Shown piece by piece: positions 1-9,063 of a stretch of DNA of 51,702 bases. Position numbers and translations under genes: made by a program. The stretch is from Bacteroidales bacterium (GTDB lineage: Bacteria > Bacteroidota > Bacteroidia > Bacteroidales > UBA932): positions 1-51,702 of the forward strand of contig JAKSJL010000005.1 in the NCBI GenBank assembly GCA_024398295.1, in the 5' to 3' direction. Below the pieces are notes generated by a model. That model was given only the letters and a program-made list of their open reading frames with translations. It did not search any database and was not told the origin of the DNA. Numbering within the stretch: the stretch's first letter is position 1; each line of letters opens with the position of its first letter.

Positions 1-1
1 A

Positions 2-211
2 AGGCGCAGACTGCATAACAAGTATTATGCAAAGACTACACGAAACGCTATTCGTGCTATCAGAAACACCACCGATAAGAAGACCGCTGAGGCAAACGCT
101 CCTAAGGTTTTCGCTATGATCGACAAGCTTGCAAAGGTTGGTCTTATCCACAAGAACAAGGCTGCTAACCTTAAGAGCGGTATCGCTTGCTACATTAACA
201 AGCTCGCGTAA
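2..211 (+). CDS. rpsT: 30S ribosomal protein S20, 3' part
   Basis: The gene runs in from the left edge, so its N-terminus is missing; 69 codons and the TAA stop at 209-211 are visible. S20 binds 16S rRNA early in assembly of the small subunit. The visible part is rich in Lys, Arg and Ala and ends with the typical S20 C-terminal helix ([14 protein letters not shown], then INKLA). Lys/Asn/Ala spacing and the distance to the stop agree with the family (about 84-90 residues). A strong intrinsic terminator follows 20 bp downstream, so this is the end of its transcript. The identification rests on pattern recognition of the C-terminal half only. Confidence 0.9.
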   Translation, partial: RRRLHNKYYAKTTRNAIRAIRNTTDKKTAEANAPKVFAMIDKLAKVGLIHKNKAANLKSGIACYINKLA

Positions 212-231
212 TCATATCGGAAGATATAGAG

Positions 232-267
232 TCAGGCTGGCCATTGATGGTCAGCCTGATTTTTTTG
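232..267 (+). terminator. Intrinsic terminator of rpsT
   Basis: A near-perfect hairpin (arms 232-244 and 247-259, pairing TCAGGCTG with CAGCCTGA and extending inward) is followed by a run of seven T. It lies directly after the S20 stop codon. Confidence 0.85.
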
Positions 268-283
268 TATCTGCCTTGATACG

Positions 284-314
284 AAAAAAGCTGACCCGTC
301 GGGCCAGCTTTTTA
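284..314 (-). terminator. Intrinsic terminator of the OmpA-like gene
   Basis: Arms AAAAGCTG and CAGCTTTT with a GC-rich inner part (CCCGTCGGG) form a hairpin. Read on the minus strand it ends in a U-run, just after the stop of the OmpA-like gene at 333. It stands back to back with the rpsT terminator. Confidence 0.75.
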
Positions 315-332
315 TCCTTGAGTGTGAAACGA

Positions 333-1016
333 CTACTGGAGTGTGCCGTTCTCAGCCTGCTTGATCATGTTCTCGTTTGCAGAGATGTAGATCTCGACAC
401 GGCGGTTCTGTGCACGACCCTCTGCTGTTTCGTTGGTAGCTACAGGCATGCTGTAAGACTTACCCTCTGAAACGATGCGGCTCTTGTCGATACCAAGAGA
501 CTGGAGGTATGTAGACACTGAGTTTGCTCTCTGAGCTGAAAGCTTCTCGTTAACTGCGTCTGAACCGGTGTTATCGGTGTGACCATATACAGTGATGTCG
601 GTCTCAACCATATCAGACATCTTCTGAGCGAAGTCCTTGAGGGCTGCCTTTGAATCTGCGCTGAGGGTAGAGCTGTTTGTCTTGAAGAGGATACCGCTGT
701 CGAAGGTAACCTTCACTGCCTTGAGGCCGTTTGCGTCCTCTACAGTCTCAACCTGGGCGTTCTCGAGAGCTGCGAGCTCCTCAGCCTTCTTGTCCATCTT
801 GTTACCGATGAGGGTACCTACGCCAGCACCTACTACAGTACCGATAGCAGTACCGATGGCTGCGCTTTTTCCGTCCTTACCGATGAGTGCACCTACTGCT
901 GCACCGAGGGCTGCACCGCTACCGCTTCCGATAAGTGCGCCGTTTGCTGTCTTTGTGAGAGAACCGCAGCTCACTACTGTGAGGGCGATCATCACCATTG
1001 CTAATACTTTCTTCAT
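333..1016 (-). CDS. OmpA-family lipoprotein with glycine zipper
   Basis: A 227-residue exported protein likely to link the outer membrane to peptidoglycan. The N-terminus is a lipoprotein signal ending VVSCGS, so Cys17 is the probable lipidation site. Residues about 25-75 form a Gly/Ala-rich glycine-zipper stretch (repeated GxxxG, such as GAAVGALIG and GAGVGTLIG), typical of YMGG/OmpA-like lipoproteins. Residues about 100-215 are an OmpA C-terminal domain with VYGHTDNTG and the late NRRVEIYI motif that binds diaminopimelate. It is monocistronic: a TATATTTG promoter element lies upstream on the minus strand (1053-1060) and a terminator follows. The family is well known; the exact role in this organism is not. 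Confidence 0.9.
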   Translation of the reverse strand: MKKVLAMVMIALTVVSCGSLTKTANGALIGSGSGAALGAAVGALIGKDGKSAAIGTAIGTVVGAGVGTLIGNKMDKKAEELAALENAQVETVEDANGLKAVKVTFDSGILFKTNSSTLSADSKAALKDFAQKMSDMVETDITVYGHTDNTGSDAVNEKLSAQRANSVSTYLQSLGIDKSRIVSEGKSYSMPVATNETAEGRAQNRRVEIYISANENMIKQAENGTLQ

Positions 1017-1052
1017 ATTACAAAAATTTAGATGTTAATTTCGTCAAGCATA

Positions 1053-1060
1053 CAAATATA
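1053..1060 (-). promoter_or_regulatory. Bacteroidota -7 element for the OmpA-like gene
   Basis: On the minus strand the bases read TATATTTG, a match to the TAnnTTTG -7 consensus, 36 bp upstream of the ATG. No clear TTTG was found at the -33 position. Confidence 0.55.
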
Positions 1061-1073
1061 ACAAAATAATGTA

Positions 1074-1081
1074 TAAATTCG
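1074..1081 (+). promoter_or_regulatory. Possible -7 element for the MBL-fold gene
   Basis: The bases TAAATTCG resemble TAnnTTTG with one mismatch; the same variant stands before ilvD. It lies 20 bp before the ATG at 1102 and downstream of the alternative ATG at 1069, which argues for the later start. Confidence 0.4.
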
Positions 1082-1101
1082 CTATGCTAATGGAAAGACG
1101 T

Positions 1102-2379
1102 ATGAAAAGATTCTTGTTTATTATTGCTGCCTGTGTGTGCCTGCTTTCTTGTGGCACTCAGTCCAAGCTTTCAGGCCCTTCAAGTGAAGTCGTTGTGGGT
1201 CAGGTGCTTCCGGGCTGGCAGGAGGGTTATTTCGATATCCATTTCATCAATGGCGGCAGGGGAGAGAGCTCTTTCCTCATCTACCCTGATGGTACTACCA
1301 TGCTCATTGACTGTGCAGGTGCTCCGCCTATGGATACCATGGATCCTCCGGGACTCGATCCCAAGCCTTCTGCAGATGTGACGAGCAGTGAGGTGATATT
1401 GAACTACGTCAAGCATTTCATGCCAGCAGTCTCTGCCGGCAGGGTAGACTACTTTGTGCTGACTCATTATCATAGCGATCACATGGGATTCTATCATCCA
1501 CTGAATCCTGTGCACCACGATGCCCAGTTCCAGTATGTGGGACTAGGAGAGCTTGGCGTCAAGCTCCCGTTCGGGAAGATCGTGGACAGGGGAGAGTTCG
1601 ATGACCGCCCTTCTGCTGACTACTATGCGCCTACCACACCTCTGAATTACCAGAGCTATCTGAACTATGTGGCGTGGGCGTCGAAGAAATATGGCTCGAC
1701 CAGGGAGAAGTTTGCCGTGGGTCACGACGATCAGTTCCCGCTCAGACACTCTCAGAAGTATGATTTCAGCATCAGGAATATCGCGGCCAATGGCGACGTC
1801 TGGACTGGTGTGGGCTATGAGTCACATTCGGAGCTCCCATCCTCAGCAGAGCTCTTCCGTCTCAGTGAGAACGGCGCGAAGAAGGATGTGCTGCCTGGTG
1901 GCAATGTCCTCAGTTGTGTCCTTGAGTTCAATTATGGCAAGTTCAACTACTTCACCGGTGGCGACATACAGTATTCTGGTCGTACCTCTTATAGTTATAA
2001 GGATATTGAGGAGCCTATCTCAAAGGTGGTGGGCGAAGTGGATGTGATGAAGGCATCGCATCATGGTACCTCGAACACAAACAGCTCTACCATCCTTGGT
2101 AAGCTCAAGCCTTCTGTGCTCCTCGTCGGAAACTGGAGAACGGTCCAGCCAAATCATGAGACCATGCAGAGGGTTCTCGAGGCAAATCCAGACTGTCAGA
2201 TCTTCGTGACGAACAAGGCCAACGAACAGAAGCTTTCTAAGATCAATTTCGCGGCTGTAGGTGGCCATTTCGTGGTGAGGGTAGCTCCAGGTGGCGGGTC
2301 TTATATGGTCTACTCGCTTGATGACAATGACATGGAGTACAAGGTCAAGGCTGTTTTCGGCCCGTTCGTTACAAAATAG
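1102..2379 (+). CDS. Exported MBL-fold (ComEC/Rec2-like) metallohydrolase
   Basis: A 425-residue metallo-beta-lactamase-fold protein. The start at 1102 gives a clean lipoprotein signal (MKRFLFIIAAC, lipobox LLSC); an upstream in-frame ATG at 1069 would put 11 residues before the signal and lies ahead of the promoter-like element. The zinc-site motif HYHSDH follows a strand ending VLTH, and later FTGGD and KASHHGTSN match the remaining metal ligands of the ComEC-type MBL group. Substrate cannot be told: relatives are often called competence-like hydrolases, but this one has no membrane channel domain, so a DNA-uptake role is not supported. It stands alone, 87 bp before the NamZ-like gene, with a separate promoter candidate between them. 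Confidence 0.8.
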   Translation: MKRFLFIIAACVCLLSCGTQSKLSGPSSEVVVGQVLPGWQEGYFDIHFINGGRGESSFLIYPDGTTMLIDCAGAPPMDTMDPPGLDPKPSADVTSSEVILNYVKHFMPAVSAGRVDYFVLTHYHSDHMGFYHPLNPVHHDAQFQYVGLGELGVKLPFGKIVDRGEFDDRPSADYYAPTTPLNYQSYLNYVAWASKKYGSTREKFAVGHDDQFPLRHSQKYDFSIRNIAANGDVWTGVGYESHSELPSSAELFRLSENGAKKDVLPGGNVLSCVLEFNYGKFNYFTGGDIQYSGRTSYSYKDIEEPISKVVGEVDVMKASHHGTSNTNSSTILGKLKPSVLLVGNWRTVQPNHETMQRVLEANPDCQIFVTNKANEQKLSKINFAAVGGHFVVRVAPGGGSYMVYSLDDNDMEYKVKAVFGPFVTK

Positions 2380-2435
2380 AGTGGCGATAGCTATAATTAA
2401 TCACAAAAATAAATCGTTTTCTCTACTTTTTTTAT

Positions 2436-2443
2436 TACTTTTG
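2436..2443 (+). promoter_or_regulatory. -7 promoter element of the NamZ-SusCD operon
   Basis: TACTTTTG fits TAnnTTTG and lies 23 bp before the ATG at 2467. The -33 region (GTTTTC) is a poor match. Confidence 0.5.
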
Positions 2444-2466
2444 TCTGCTAACACTATACTAACCAG

Positions 2467-3750
2467 ATGAAAGTAAAGCTATTGTTTATCGTGATGGCAG
2501 CCTTGTCCATCACAGCATGCCAATCAAAAAACTCAGAGGAGCGCATTGTACTTGGTGATGAGCGTTTCGAGGAGTATCTCCCTTTGCTTGAGGGGAAGAG
2601 AGTAGCTGTGTATTCAAACCATACCGGTATAGTTGGCGACAAGTCTGAGGGACTTATGGTCCCAGCCGGCACTCCCGTTACTGATGAGAACTGTATGATA
2701 CCATTTGGCACTCCCGCGTCGGATGGTGTCGAGGTGGTGTATGGACCACATGTTCTCGATGCTCTCATTGAGCGTGGGGTCAATGTCACCGCTATCTTCT
2801 CACCTGAGCATGGTTTCCGTGGCGCGGCAGATGCCGGCGCAAATGTCCCTAGCTCGGTGGACCCAGTGACAGGAATTCCTATCCTTTCGCTCTATGAGCA
2901 TGGCACGCATCTGCCAAGTGCGGAGTCAATGGCGACATTTGACGTGATCGTTGTGGATATCCAGGATGTGGGCATGAGGTATTACACCTATTATATCACA
3001 ATGCATCATCTGATGGAAGCGAGCGTCAAGTATGGCAAGAAGGTGATCGTGCTTGATCGTCCGAATCCGAATGGCTTCTATGTGGATGGACCTATGCTTG
3101 ACATGAAGTATAAGAGTGGCATTGGATGGCTTCCAGTCTGCATGATACATGGTATGACATTGGGTGAGCTGGCCCTTATGACAAATGGTGAGGGCTGGAT
3201 TCCGGGTGGCACCTGCGATCTCACCGTGATCCCTTGCCTGAACTATGACCATCAGATGAAATACTCTCTCCTCATGAAGCCTTCTCCGAACCTGAAGGAC
3301 ATGAAGAGCGTGTACCTTTATGCCGAGAACTGCTATTTTGCCGCTACCATTGTCACAGAAGGACGTGGCACGATGTATCCATATGAGCTTTGTGGACACC
3401 CGGACATGAAGGGTGTGGAGTTCAGCTTCACTCCTAGGAGCATGGAGGGTGCCAGCTCGCCTCGCTATCAGGATCAGCTCTGCTATGGCTTCGACTTCCG
3501 CGACATGCCTCTCCAGACCATCTGGGACCGTGGCGCAGACTTCACAAACCTCATCAACGCATATAACCAGATGAATGTGGGCGCTGACTTCTTCACAAAT
3601 GGTGAGCACTTCGAGCATGAGGTGGGCCAGGGCTATGTGAGGGAGATGATACTCGCAGGCGCATCGGCAGACGAGATCAAGGCTATGTGGACTGATGACG
3701 TGAAGGCGTTCAAGGAGCAGCGTAGACCTTATCTTCTTTATGCAGAATAA
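2467..3750 (+). CDS. NamZ-like exo-beta-N-acetylmuramidase lipoprotein (DUF1343), copy 1
   Basis: A 427-residue DUF1343 protein. In Bacillus subtilis the family member NamZ removes terminal MurNAc from peptidoglycan-derived glycans; I infer a similar activity here. The signal ends SITAC (lipidated Cys18), so it should sit in the periplasm or on the outer membrane. Family motifs are clear: NHTGIVGD near residue 50, SPEHGFRG with Glu114 as the likely active-site acid, then VVDIQDVGMRYYTY and LDRPNPNG. Compared with the second copy at 16169 it carries about 25-30 extra residues (roughly 57-85, including PAGTPVTDENC and PFGTPASDG) between the first motif and the EHG motif. It is the first gene before susC and susD (32 bp to susC), suggesting that this transporter imports its products. 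Confidence 0.85.
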   Translation: MKVKLLFIVMAALSITACQSKNSEERIVLGDERFEEYLPLLEGKRVAVYSNHTGIVGDKSEGLMVPAGTPVTDENCMIPFGTPASDGVEVVYGPHVLDALIERGVNVTAIFSPEHGFRGAADAGANVPSSVDPVTGIPILSLYEHGTHLPSAESMATFDVIVVDIQDVGMRYYTYYITMHHLMEASVKYGKKVIVLDRPNPNGFYVDGPMLDMKYKSGIGWLPVCMIHGMTLGELALMTNGEGWIPGGTCDLTVIPCLNYDHQMKYSLLMKPSPNLKDMKSVYLYAENCYFAATIVTEGRGTMYPYELCGHPDMKGVEFSFTPRSMEGASSPRYQDQLCYGFDFRDMPLQTIWDRGADFTNLINAYNQMNVGADFFTNGEHFEHEVGQGYVREMILAGASADEIKAMWTDDVKAFKEQRRPYLLYAE

Positions 3751-3782
3751 TTATTACCAACCAATATTAACACAACACACTT

Positions 3783-6700
3783 ATGATTCTCCAGGTTTCG
3801 TTCAAGAGTTTATCGTTGAATAAGGCTCTTGTCGCTCTGGCTCTCGCAGTCTCCGTTTCTTTCGGAACCGCTGTTACCGCCAGCGCATCTGCTTCCGTGG
3901 CAGAGAACTATTCCCAGAGCTCACAGATCATGGCTGCCGGTACCGTCGTTGACGCACAGGGCCAGCCTATCGTGGGCGCTAGTGTAATCGAGCAGGGCAC
4001 TCGTAATGGAGTGGTTACCGATGCTGATGGTAAGTTCCTCCTCAGCGTAAAGAGTGGCGCTCAGCTCGAGATTTCATGCATTGGTTATGCTACAAAGGTG
4101 GTTCCAGCCTCTGCAAAGATGACAGTTATCCTCGATGAGGACTCGCAGTTCCTCGAGGAGGTTGTCGTAGTCGGTTATGGTACCCAGAAGAAGGCAAACC
4201 TTACCGGTGCCGTTGCTTCTGTAGACGTAGCCAAGACAGTTGAAAGCCGTCCTATCGCTGATATCGGTCGTGCTCTTCAGGGTGCTGTCCCTGGACTTAC
4301 CGTTACCACAGGTTCCGGTGAGATCGGTGGCGCTCCTACCATCAAGATCAGAGGTAGCGTCAGCTCACCTAACGGTAGCGGTAACCCTCTTATCCTCGTG
4401 GATAATGTGGAGATCGACGATATCTCTCTCGTAAATCCAGACGATATCGAGTCTATCTCTGTCCTCAAGGATGCAGCTTCTTCTTCTATCTATGGTGCAC
4501 GTGCAGCGTTCGGTGTACTCCTCATCACTACCAAGGCTAAGGCTAAGGCTGAGAAGATCACTGTAAAGTACTCTGCAAATGTATCTCTCAGAACTCCTAC
4601 CAAGACTCCTAAGCAGCTTCCAGGATGGCAGCAGGGTGAGATCAACCTCATCGGAGCAAAGAATGCTGCTGCAGATCCTAACTCAGTTTCTTACTACAAT
4701 GTAGTAGGTAACATGCGAGTTGACCAGACCAGCATCGACAAGATGAAGGATTACTGGAACAAGTATGGATATGGTGATGAGTTCGGTTCAGAGATGGTTG
4801 AGGGTCGTGACTTCGAGTTCCGTGACGGTGGTATGTTCTTCATCCGTACTTGGGACTGGTATGACATGTATATCCGCGACTGGGCTCCTCAGCAGAACCA
4901 CTCACTTTCTGTAAACGGTGGTAACGGTAGAACAAACTACAACATCGCTCTGGGTTACCTCAAGCAGGATGGTCAGATGAAGATCAACTCTGATGACTTC
5001 GCGAGATACAATGCAAACCTTTCACTCAACTCTCAGATCACCAAGTGGCTCTCAATCCGTGGTGGCGTGATGTTCACAAAGGCTGACTACTCTCGTCCTA
5101 TGACTTACAACTCAGATCTTTACGATCCTATGTACTACCTCTATCGTTGGCAGGCAATGTATCCATACGGAACATACAACGGTCACGAGTTCAGAAGTGG
5201 TATCACTGAGACCAAGTACGCTCCTCGTACCACAAACGAGACTCAGTTTGTAAGAATCAACGGTGGTCTTACCATCAAGCCTTTCAAGGATCTCTCTATC
5301 GACGTCGATGGTTCATACTCTTCAAGAAACAGATTCGGCAAGAAGTATGGTGACATCAAGGGCGTGAAGACCATCAATATCTTCACTGCGATGAACAGTG
5401 TAGACGCATTCGTTCCTGTAAACTACATCAGCTCATCTTATGACTATGTACAGGAGACTTCAAACAGAAATGAGACCCTCACTCTCAATGCTGTAGCTAC
5501 CTACAAGCACACTTGGGGTGACCATGCTTTCACAGCAATGGGCGGTACCAATATCGAGAAGGGTGAGTACAGATACTTCCTCGCAAAGAGAATGGATCTT
5601 CTCGACGCTGCAAAGCCAGAGCTCAACCTCGCTACCGGTACTCAGACAACTGACGCTTCACACTCATGGTGGTCAGTAGCTGGTTTCTTCGGACGTTTGA
5701 ACTACGCATACAAGGATAAGTATCTCCTCGAGCTCAATGGCCGTTATGATGGTTCTTCTAAGTTCCCTTCAGGAAGCCGCTTCGCATTCTTCCCTTCATT
5801 ATCTGCTGGATGGCGTGTTACTGAGGAGCCTTGGATGCAGAACCTCAGACAGTATGCAAGCACCCTCAAGCTCAGAGGATCTTACGGTATGATCGGAAAC
5901 CAGGACGTAGGTTCTGACCGTTTCATCTCTACTCTCTCTACAAGCACTGATTCATGGATCATCGGTGGCCAGAAGGTACAGTCTACCTCTAAGCCTACCA
6001 TCGTGTCTTCATCACTTTCTTGGGAGAAGGTTACCACCCTCGACCTCGGATTTGACTACAGAGTTCTCGACGATGCACTCGGTGTAACATTCGACTGGTA
6101 TAGAAGAACTACAAGTGATATCCTTACCGCAGCAAACCTTCCTAGCACTCTCGGTGCAGCCGCTCCATATGAGAACACCGGCGCTATCCAGACCGATGGT
6201 TGGGAGCTTGCAGTAGACTTCCATCACGAGTTCGACAATGGCCTTTACTTCAACGCAATGGCTTCTCTGTCAGACTATCAGACCAAGGTTACCAAGTGGA
6301 CCACAAACACAGCTATTCCTGCTTATGGCAATGGTTCAGGCTGGTGGAGCACCTCTTACTATAAGGAGGGTATGGTCCTCGGTGATATCTGGGGTCTTAC
6401 TTTCGACAGATTCCTTACCTCTGATGACTTCAACGCTGACGGTACCCTCAAGGCTGGTCTTCCTGACCAGACCAAGGTATTCAAGAGCGGTCATCGTTTC
6501 GCACCTGGTGATGTCCTCTATAAGGACCTCAACAACGATGGCGAGATCTCAAAGCAGGCAGGTACCGACGTAGAGGGTGACTACTCAGTCATCGGCAACG
6601 GTCTCCCACGCTTCCAGTATGGTCTTAACATTGACCTCGCATGGAAGGGCTTCGACTTCAACGTATTCTTCCAGGGTGTAGGTAAGAAGAGCCTCTGGGC

Positions 6701-7118
6701 TGCTGGTAACCAGGTACTTCCTGGATTCACCGGTGGTGAGCCATTCTACGTAGGCGCTGAGGACTACTGGAGAGAGGACAATCAGGATGCATTCTATCCA
6801 CGTCCATACATCTACGGTCAGGCACAGAGCGGTAACTACACTGTCAATGACAGATATATGCTTAACATGGCATATCTCCGTGTAAAGACCCTCACCTTTG
6901 GTTACACTCTTCCTAAGAAGGTCGTAGACGCTGCTCATATCTCAAAGGCACGCGTATACTTCACAGGTGAGAACCTCTTCACCCTCGACGGTGTAAAGGC
7001 TGCTATCGACCCTGAACTTGAGGTTAGAGTAGCTGGCGGTTCAGGAGATGCTCGTAACTTCGGTCGTAGCTATCCTTTCGCAAAGGTTCTCTCATTCGGT
7101 GTTCAGCTCACATTCTAA
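3783..7118 (+). CDS. SusC/RagA-type TonB-dependent outer membrane transporter
   Basis: An 1111-residue SusC-family transporter. A signal peptide (about 1-36) is followed by a carboxypeptidase-D-regulatory-like domain (about 53-125, GTVVDAQGQPIVGASV), a TonB-box/plug start (EEVVVVGYGTQKK) and a plug with the family motif SISVLKDAASSSIYGARAA; the rest is a 22-strand barrel ending in Phe, as outer membrane barrels do. It imports oligomers too large for porins using TonB energy, with the SusD partner as lid. Genes are namZ-like, susC, susD with gaps of 32 and 13 bp, so one operon. The substrate cannot be read from sequence; the NamZ neighbour suggests MurNAc-containing glycans. No SusR or anti-sigma/ECF pair is adjacent, so control is probably elsewhere. 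Confidence 0.95.
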   Translation: MILQVSFKSLSLNKALVALALAVSVSFGTAVTASASASVAENYSQSSQIMAAGTVVDAQGQPIVGASVIEQGTRNGVVTDADGKFLLSVKSGAQLEISCIGYATKVVPASAKMTVILDEDSQFLEEVVVVGYGTQKKANLTGAVASVDVAKTVESRPIADIGRALQGAVPGLTVTTGSGEIGGAPTIKIRGSVSSPNGSGNPLILVDNVEIDDISLVNPDDIESISVLKDAASSSIYGARAAFGVLLITTKAKAKAEKITVKYSANVSLRTPTKTPKQLPGWQQGEINLIGAKNAAADPNSVSYYNVVGNMRVDQTSIDKMKDYWNKYGYGDEFGSEMVEGRDFEFRDGGMFFIRTWDWYDMYIRDWAPQQNHSLSVNGGNGRTNYNIALGYLKQDGQMKINSDDFARYNANLSLNSQITKWLSIRGGVMFTKADYSRPMTYNSDLYDPMYYLYRWQAMYPYGTYNGHEFRSGITETKYAPRTTNETQFVRINGGLTIKPFKDLSIDVDGSYSSRNRFGKKYGDIKGVKTINIFTAMNSVDAFVPVNYISSSYDYVQETSNRNETLTLNAVATYKHTWGDHAFTAMGGTNIEKGEYRYFLAKRMDLLDAAKPELNLATGTQTTDASHSWWSVAGFFGRLNYAYKDKYLLELNGRYDGSSKFPSGSRFAFFPSLSAGWRVTEEPWMQNLRQYASTLKLRGSYGMIGNQDVGSDRFISTLSTSTDSWIIGGQKVQSTSKPTIVSSSLSWEKVTTLDLGFDYRVLDDALGVTFDWYRRTTSDILTAANLPSTLGAAAPYENTGAIQTDGWELAVDFHHEFDNGLYFNAMASLSDYQTKVTKWTTNTAIPAYGNGSGWWSTSYYKEGMVLGDIWGLTFDRFLTSDDFNADGTLKAGLPDQTKVFKSGHRFAPGDVLYKDLNNDGEISKQAGTDVEGDYSVIGNGLPRFQYGLNIDLAWKGFDFNVFFQGVGKKSLWAAGNQVLPGFTGGEPFYVGAEDYWREDNQDAFYPRPYIYGQAQSGNYTVNDRYMLNMAYLRVKTLTFGYTLPKKVVDAAHISKARVYFTGENLFTLDGVKAAIDPELEVRVAGGSGDARNFGRSYPFAKVLSFGVQLTF

Positions 7119-7131
7119 AAAGCATTGAAGT

Positions 7132-9009
7132 ATGAAAAAGATATTCAATTTGTTTGCTGTTGCAGCAATGGTCCTGACAGCTTCCAGCTGTAATGACTTC
7201 CTCAACAGGGACCCACAGGACAAGCAGACCAACGAGACATTCTGGGCATCAGAGGTTTCTCTCCGCACCTATGCGCAGGACTTCTACTCTACCTATTTCG
7301 TTGGCTATGGTGTAGACTACTCAATCTTCGGTGGCTATTCATTCGGAGATGACTATACCGATGATTATATCATTGACTCAGGCGGTGGCTATGTTTACTT
7401 CCCTAAGTCAAACATCCTTGACTATAATGCAGCACATGGCGCTTGGACAAACAACTACAGCGTTATCTACAAGGCAAATGTCATGATCGAGAAGATTCCT
7501 GACATGAACATTTCTGATGAGGCCAAGAAGCATTGGATGGGTGTAGCTCGTTTCTTCAGAGCTATGGCTTATTCAAACATCATCAAGGTCTATGGTGGTT
7601 GTCCACTCATCAAGGGTGTGGTTGATCCTGCAGATACCGATGAGCTTTACAAGGATCGTTCAAGCTTCCTTGAGGTAGCTCAGTTCATCAACGAGGACTA
7701 CCAGTTCGCTATCGATAACATGCGCGCTGATGATACCAAGCTTCAGGTCAACAAGTATGTAGCAGGTGCTTACATGTCAAGAGACCTCCTTTTCCAGGCT
7801 ACTTGGCTTAAGTATCATGGCTCAGAGATCGGCCCTAAGTCTACTGCAGTAGCAGCTGGTGACATCAAGGCTCTTCTCCAGGGCGCTATCAATGGTGCTG
7901 AGGTAGTTATGAACTCTGGTAAGTTCGCTATCGGTAACTCTTACAACGCTCTCTTCTCTGTTGATGACCTCGCTGGCAACAAGGAGATCATTTTCTACAG
8001 AGAGTACACTTACGGTGTTCAGTCAAACTCACTCATGGTTTACGGCTGTAAGGAGACTCAGCGCGGTGGTCTTACCGAGGACGCAGTAGAAAGCTTCCTC
8101 TGTGCAGATGGTCTTCCTATCTCACAGTCTAAGCTCTACACCGGTGGCAAGTACCACGAGGTTACAAAGGGCGCTCTCCAGAATCGTGACCCTCGTATGT
8201 TCGACAGCCTTGTAGATACACTCCGTATCCAGGGCGCTACAGGTATCACCTATAAGGATGGTGCATCTTGCACAGGTTATATTACCAAGAAGTTCCTCAA
8301 TGAGGAGTGGTACAAGACAGGTTCTATCTACGTGTCAAATACTCTCCAGTGCCCTGCAGATGCTCCTACCATCCGCTACGCTGAGGTACTTCTTAACTTC
8401 GTTGAGGCTCGTTACGAGATCAGCAAGGTCGGTGGTTCTGCATTCACTCAGTCAGACCTCGACAAGTCTATCAACGTAATCCGTCAGCGTAAGCTCACCA
8501 AGTACGGTGAGTCTATCCCTCGCGCAGCTATGCCTTCAGTTACCCTCGCTGGTAACAGTATCTCTGTCAATGGTACTGTCATCAACGACCCTAAGAGAGA
8601 CGCAGACGTTGACCCAGTTCTCTGGGAGATCCGTCGTGAGCGCCGCGTAGAGCTTATGCTCGAGGGCCGTAGAGGTGATGACCTCCGCAGATGGGCTAAG
8701 TACGTGAACCTCAACTCTGAGGATGAGAAGGGCAACCCTGATATGACTTTCCTTGGTGCATACGTTAACCTTGCTGATGCTCCTTATAAGTCAATCACTG
8801 GTGGTATCCAGCTCTTCGATCCTGAGAATCCTTCTGCTACCGATTCAAAGAAGGGTTATCTTAAGTTTGGCTATAAGAAGGGTATGCGTGAGTTCAAGCC
8901 AGGTGACGTGAACTCAGAGCGTTACTACCTTAAGGCTATTCCTAATGCACAGATCGTTCTCTACAAGGACAAGGGTTACACCCTTACCCAGAACCCAGGT
9001 TGGGAGTAG
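7132..9009 (+). CDS. SusD/RagB-family nutrient-binding lipoprotein
   Basis: A 625-residue surface lipoprotein that caps the SusC barrel and binds the substrate. The signal ends TASSC (Cys20), followed by NDFLNRDPQDK, a typical SusD start. The long alpha-helical TPR-like body includes the family patterns RFFRAMAYSNIIKVYGG (near 140) and IRRERRVELMLEGRRGDDLRRW (split by a few residues, near 500-525), and the C-terminus ends LTQNPGW, as many SusD proteins do. It follows susC by 13 bp and is the last gene of the operon, with a terminator 20 bp downstream. Ligand is unknown. Confidence 0.95.
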   Translation: MKKIFNLFAVAAMVLTASSCNDFLNRDPQDKQTNETFWASEVSLRTYAQDFYSTYFVGYGVDYSIFGGYSFGDDYTDDYIIDSGGGYVYFPKSNILDYNAAHGAWTNNYSVIYKANVMIEKIPDMNISDEAKKHWMGVARFFRAMAYSNIIKVYGGCPLIKGVVDPADTDELYKDRSSFLEVAQFINEDYQFAIDNMRADDTKLQVNKYVAGAYMSRDLLFQATWLKYHGSEIGPKSTAVAAGDIKALLQGAINGAEVVMNSGKFAIGNSYNALFSVDDLAGNKEIIFYREYTYGVQSNSLMVYGCKETQRGGLTEDAVESFLCADGLPISQSKLYTGGKYHEVTKGALQNRDPRMFDSLVDTLRIQGATGITYKDGASCTGYITKKFLNEEWYKTGSIYVSNTLQCPADAPTIRYAEVLLNFVEARYEISKVGGSAFTQSDLDKSINVIRQRKLTKYGESIPRAAMPSVTLAGNSISVNGTVINDPKRDADVDPVLWEIRRERRVELMLEGRRGDDLRRWAKYVNLNSEDEKGNPDMTFLGAYVNLADAPYKSITGGIQLFDPENPSATDSKKGYLKFGYKKGMREFKPGDVNSERYYLKAIPNAQIVLYKDKGYTLTQNPGWE

Positions 9010-9030
9010 TAGAGTGACTACATAAAGATG

Positions 9031-9063
9031 ACGGCTCGCCATATGATGGCGGGCCGTTTTCTA
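9031..9063 (+). terminator. Terminator after susD
   Basis: A hairpin of ACGGC-CGCCAT against ATGGCG-GCCGT (9031-9056) is followed by TTTTCTATTT. It separates susD from the convergent AlkD-like gene. Confidence 0.8.

Noticed and set aside
1069..1101. Earlier start for the MBL-fold protein
   Set aside because: It would precede the lipoprotein signal with 11 residues and lies before the promoter-like element at 1074-1081.
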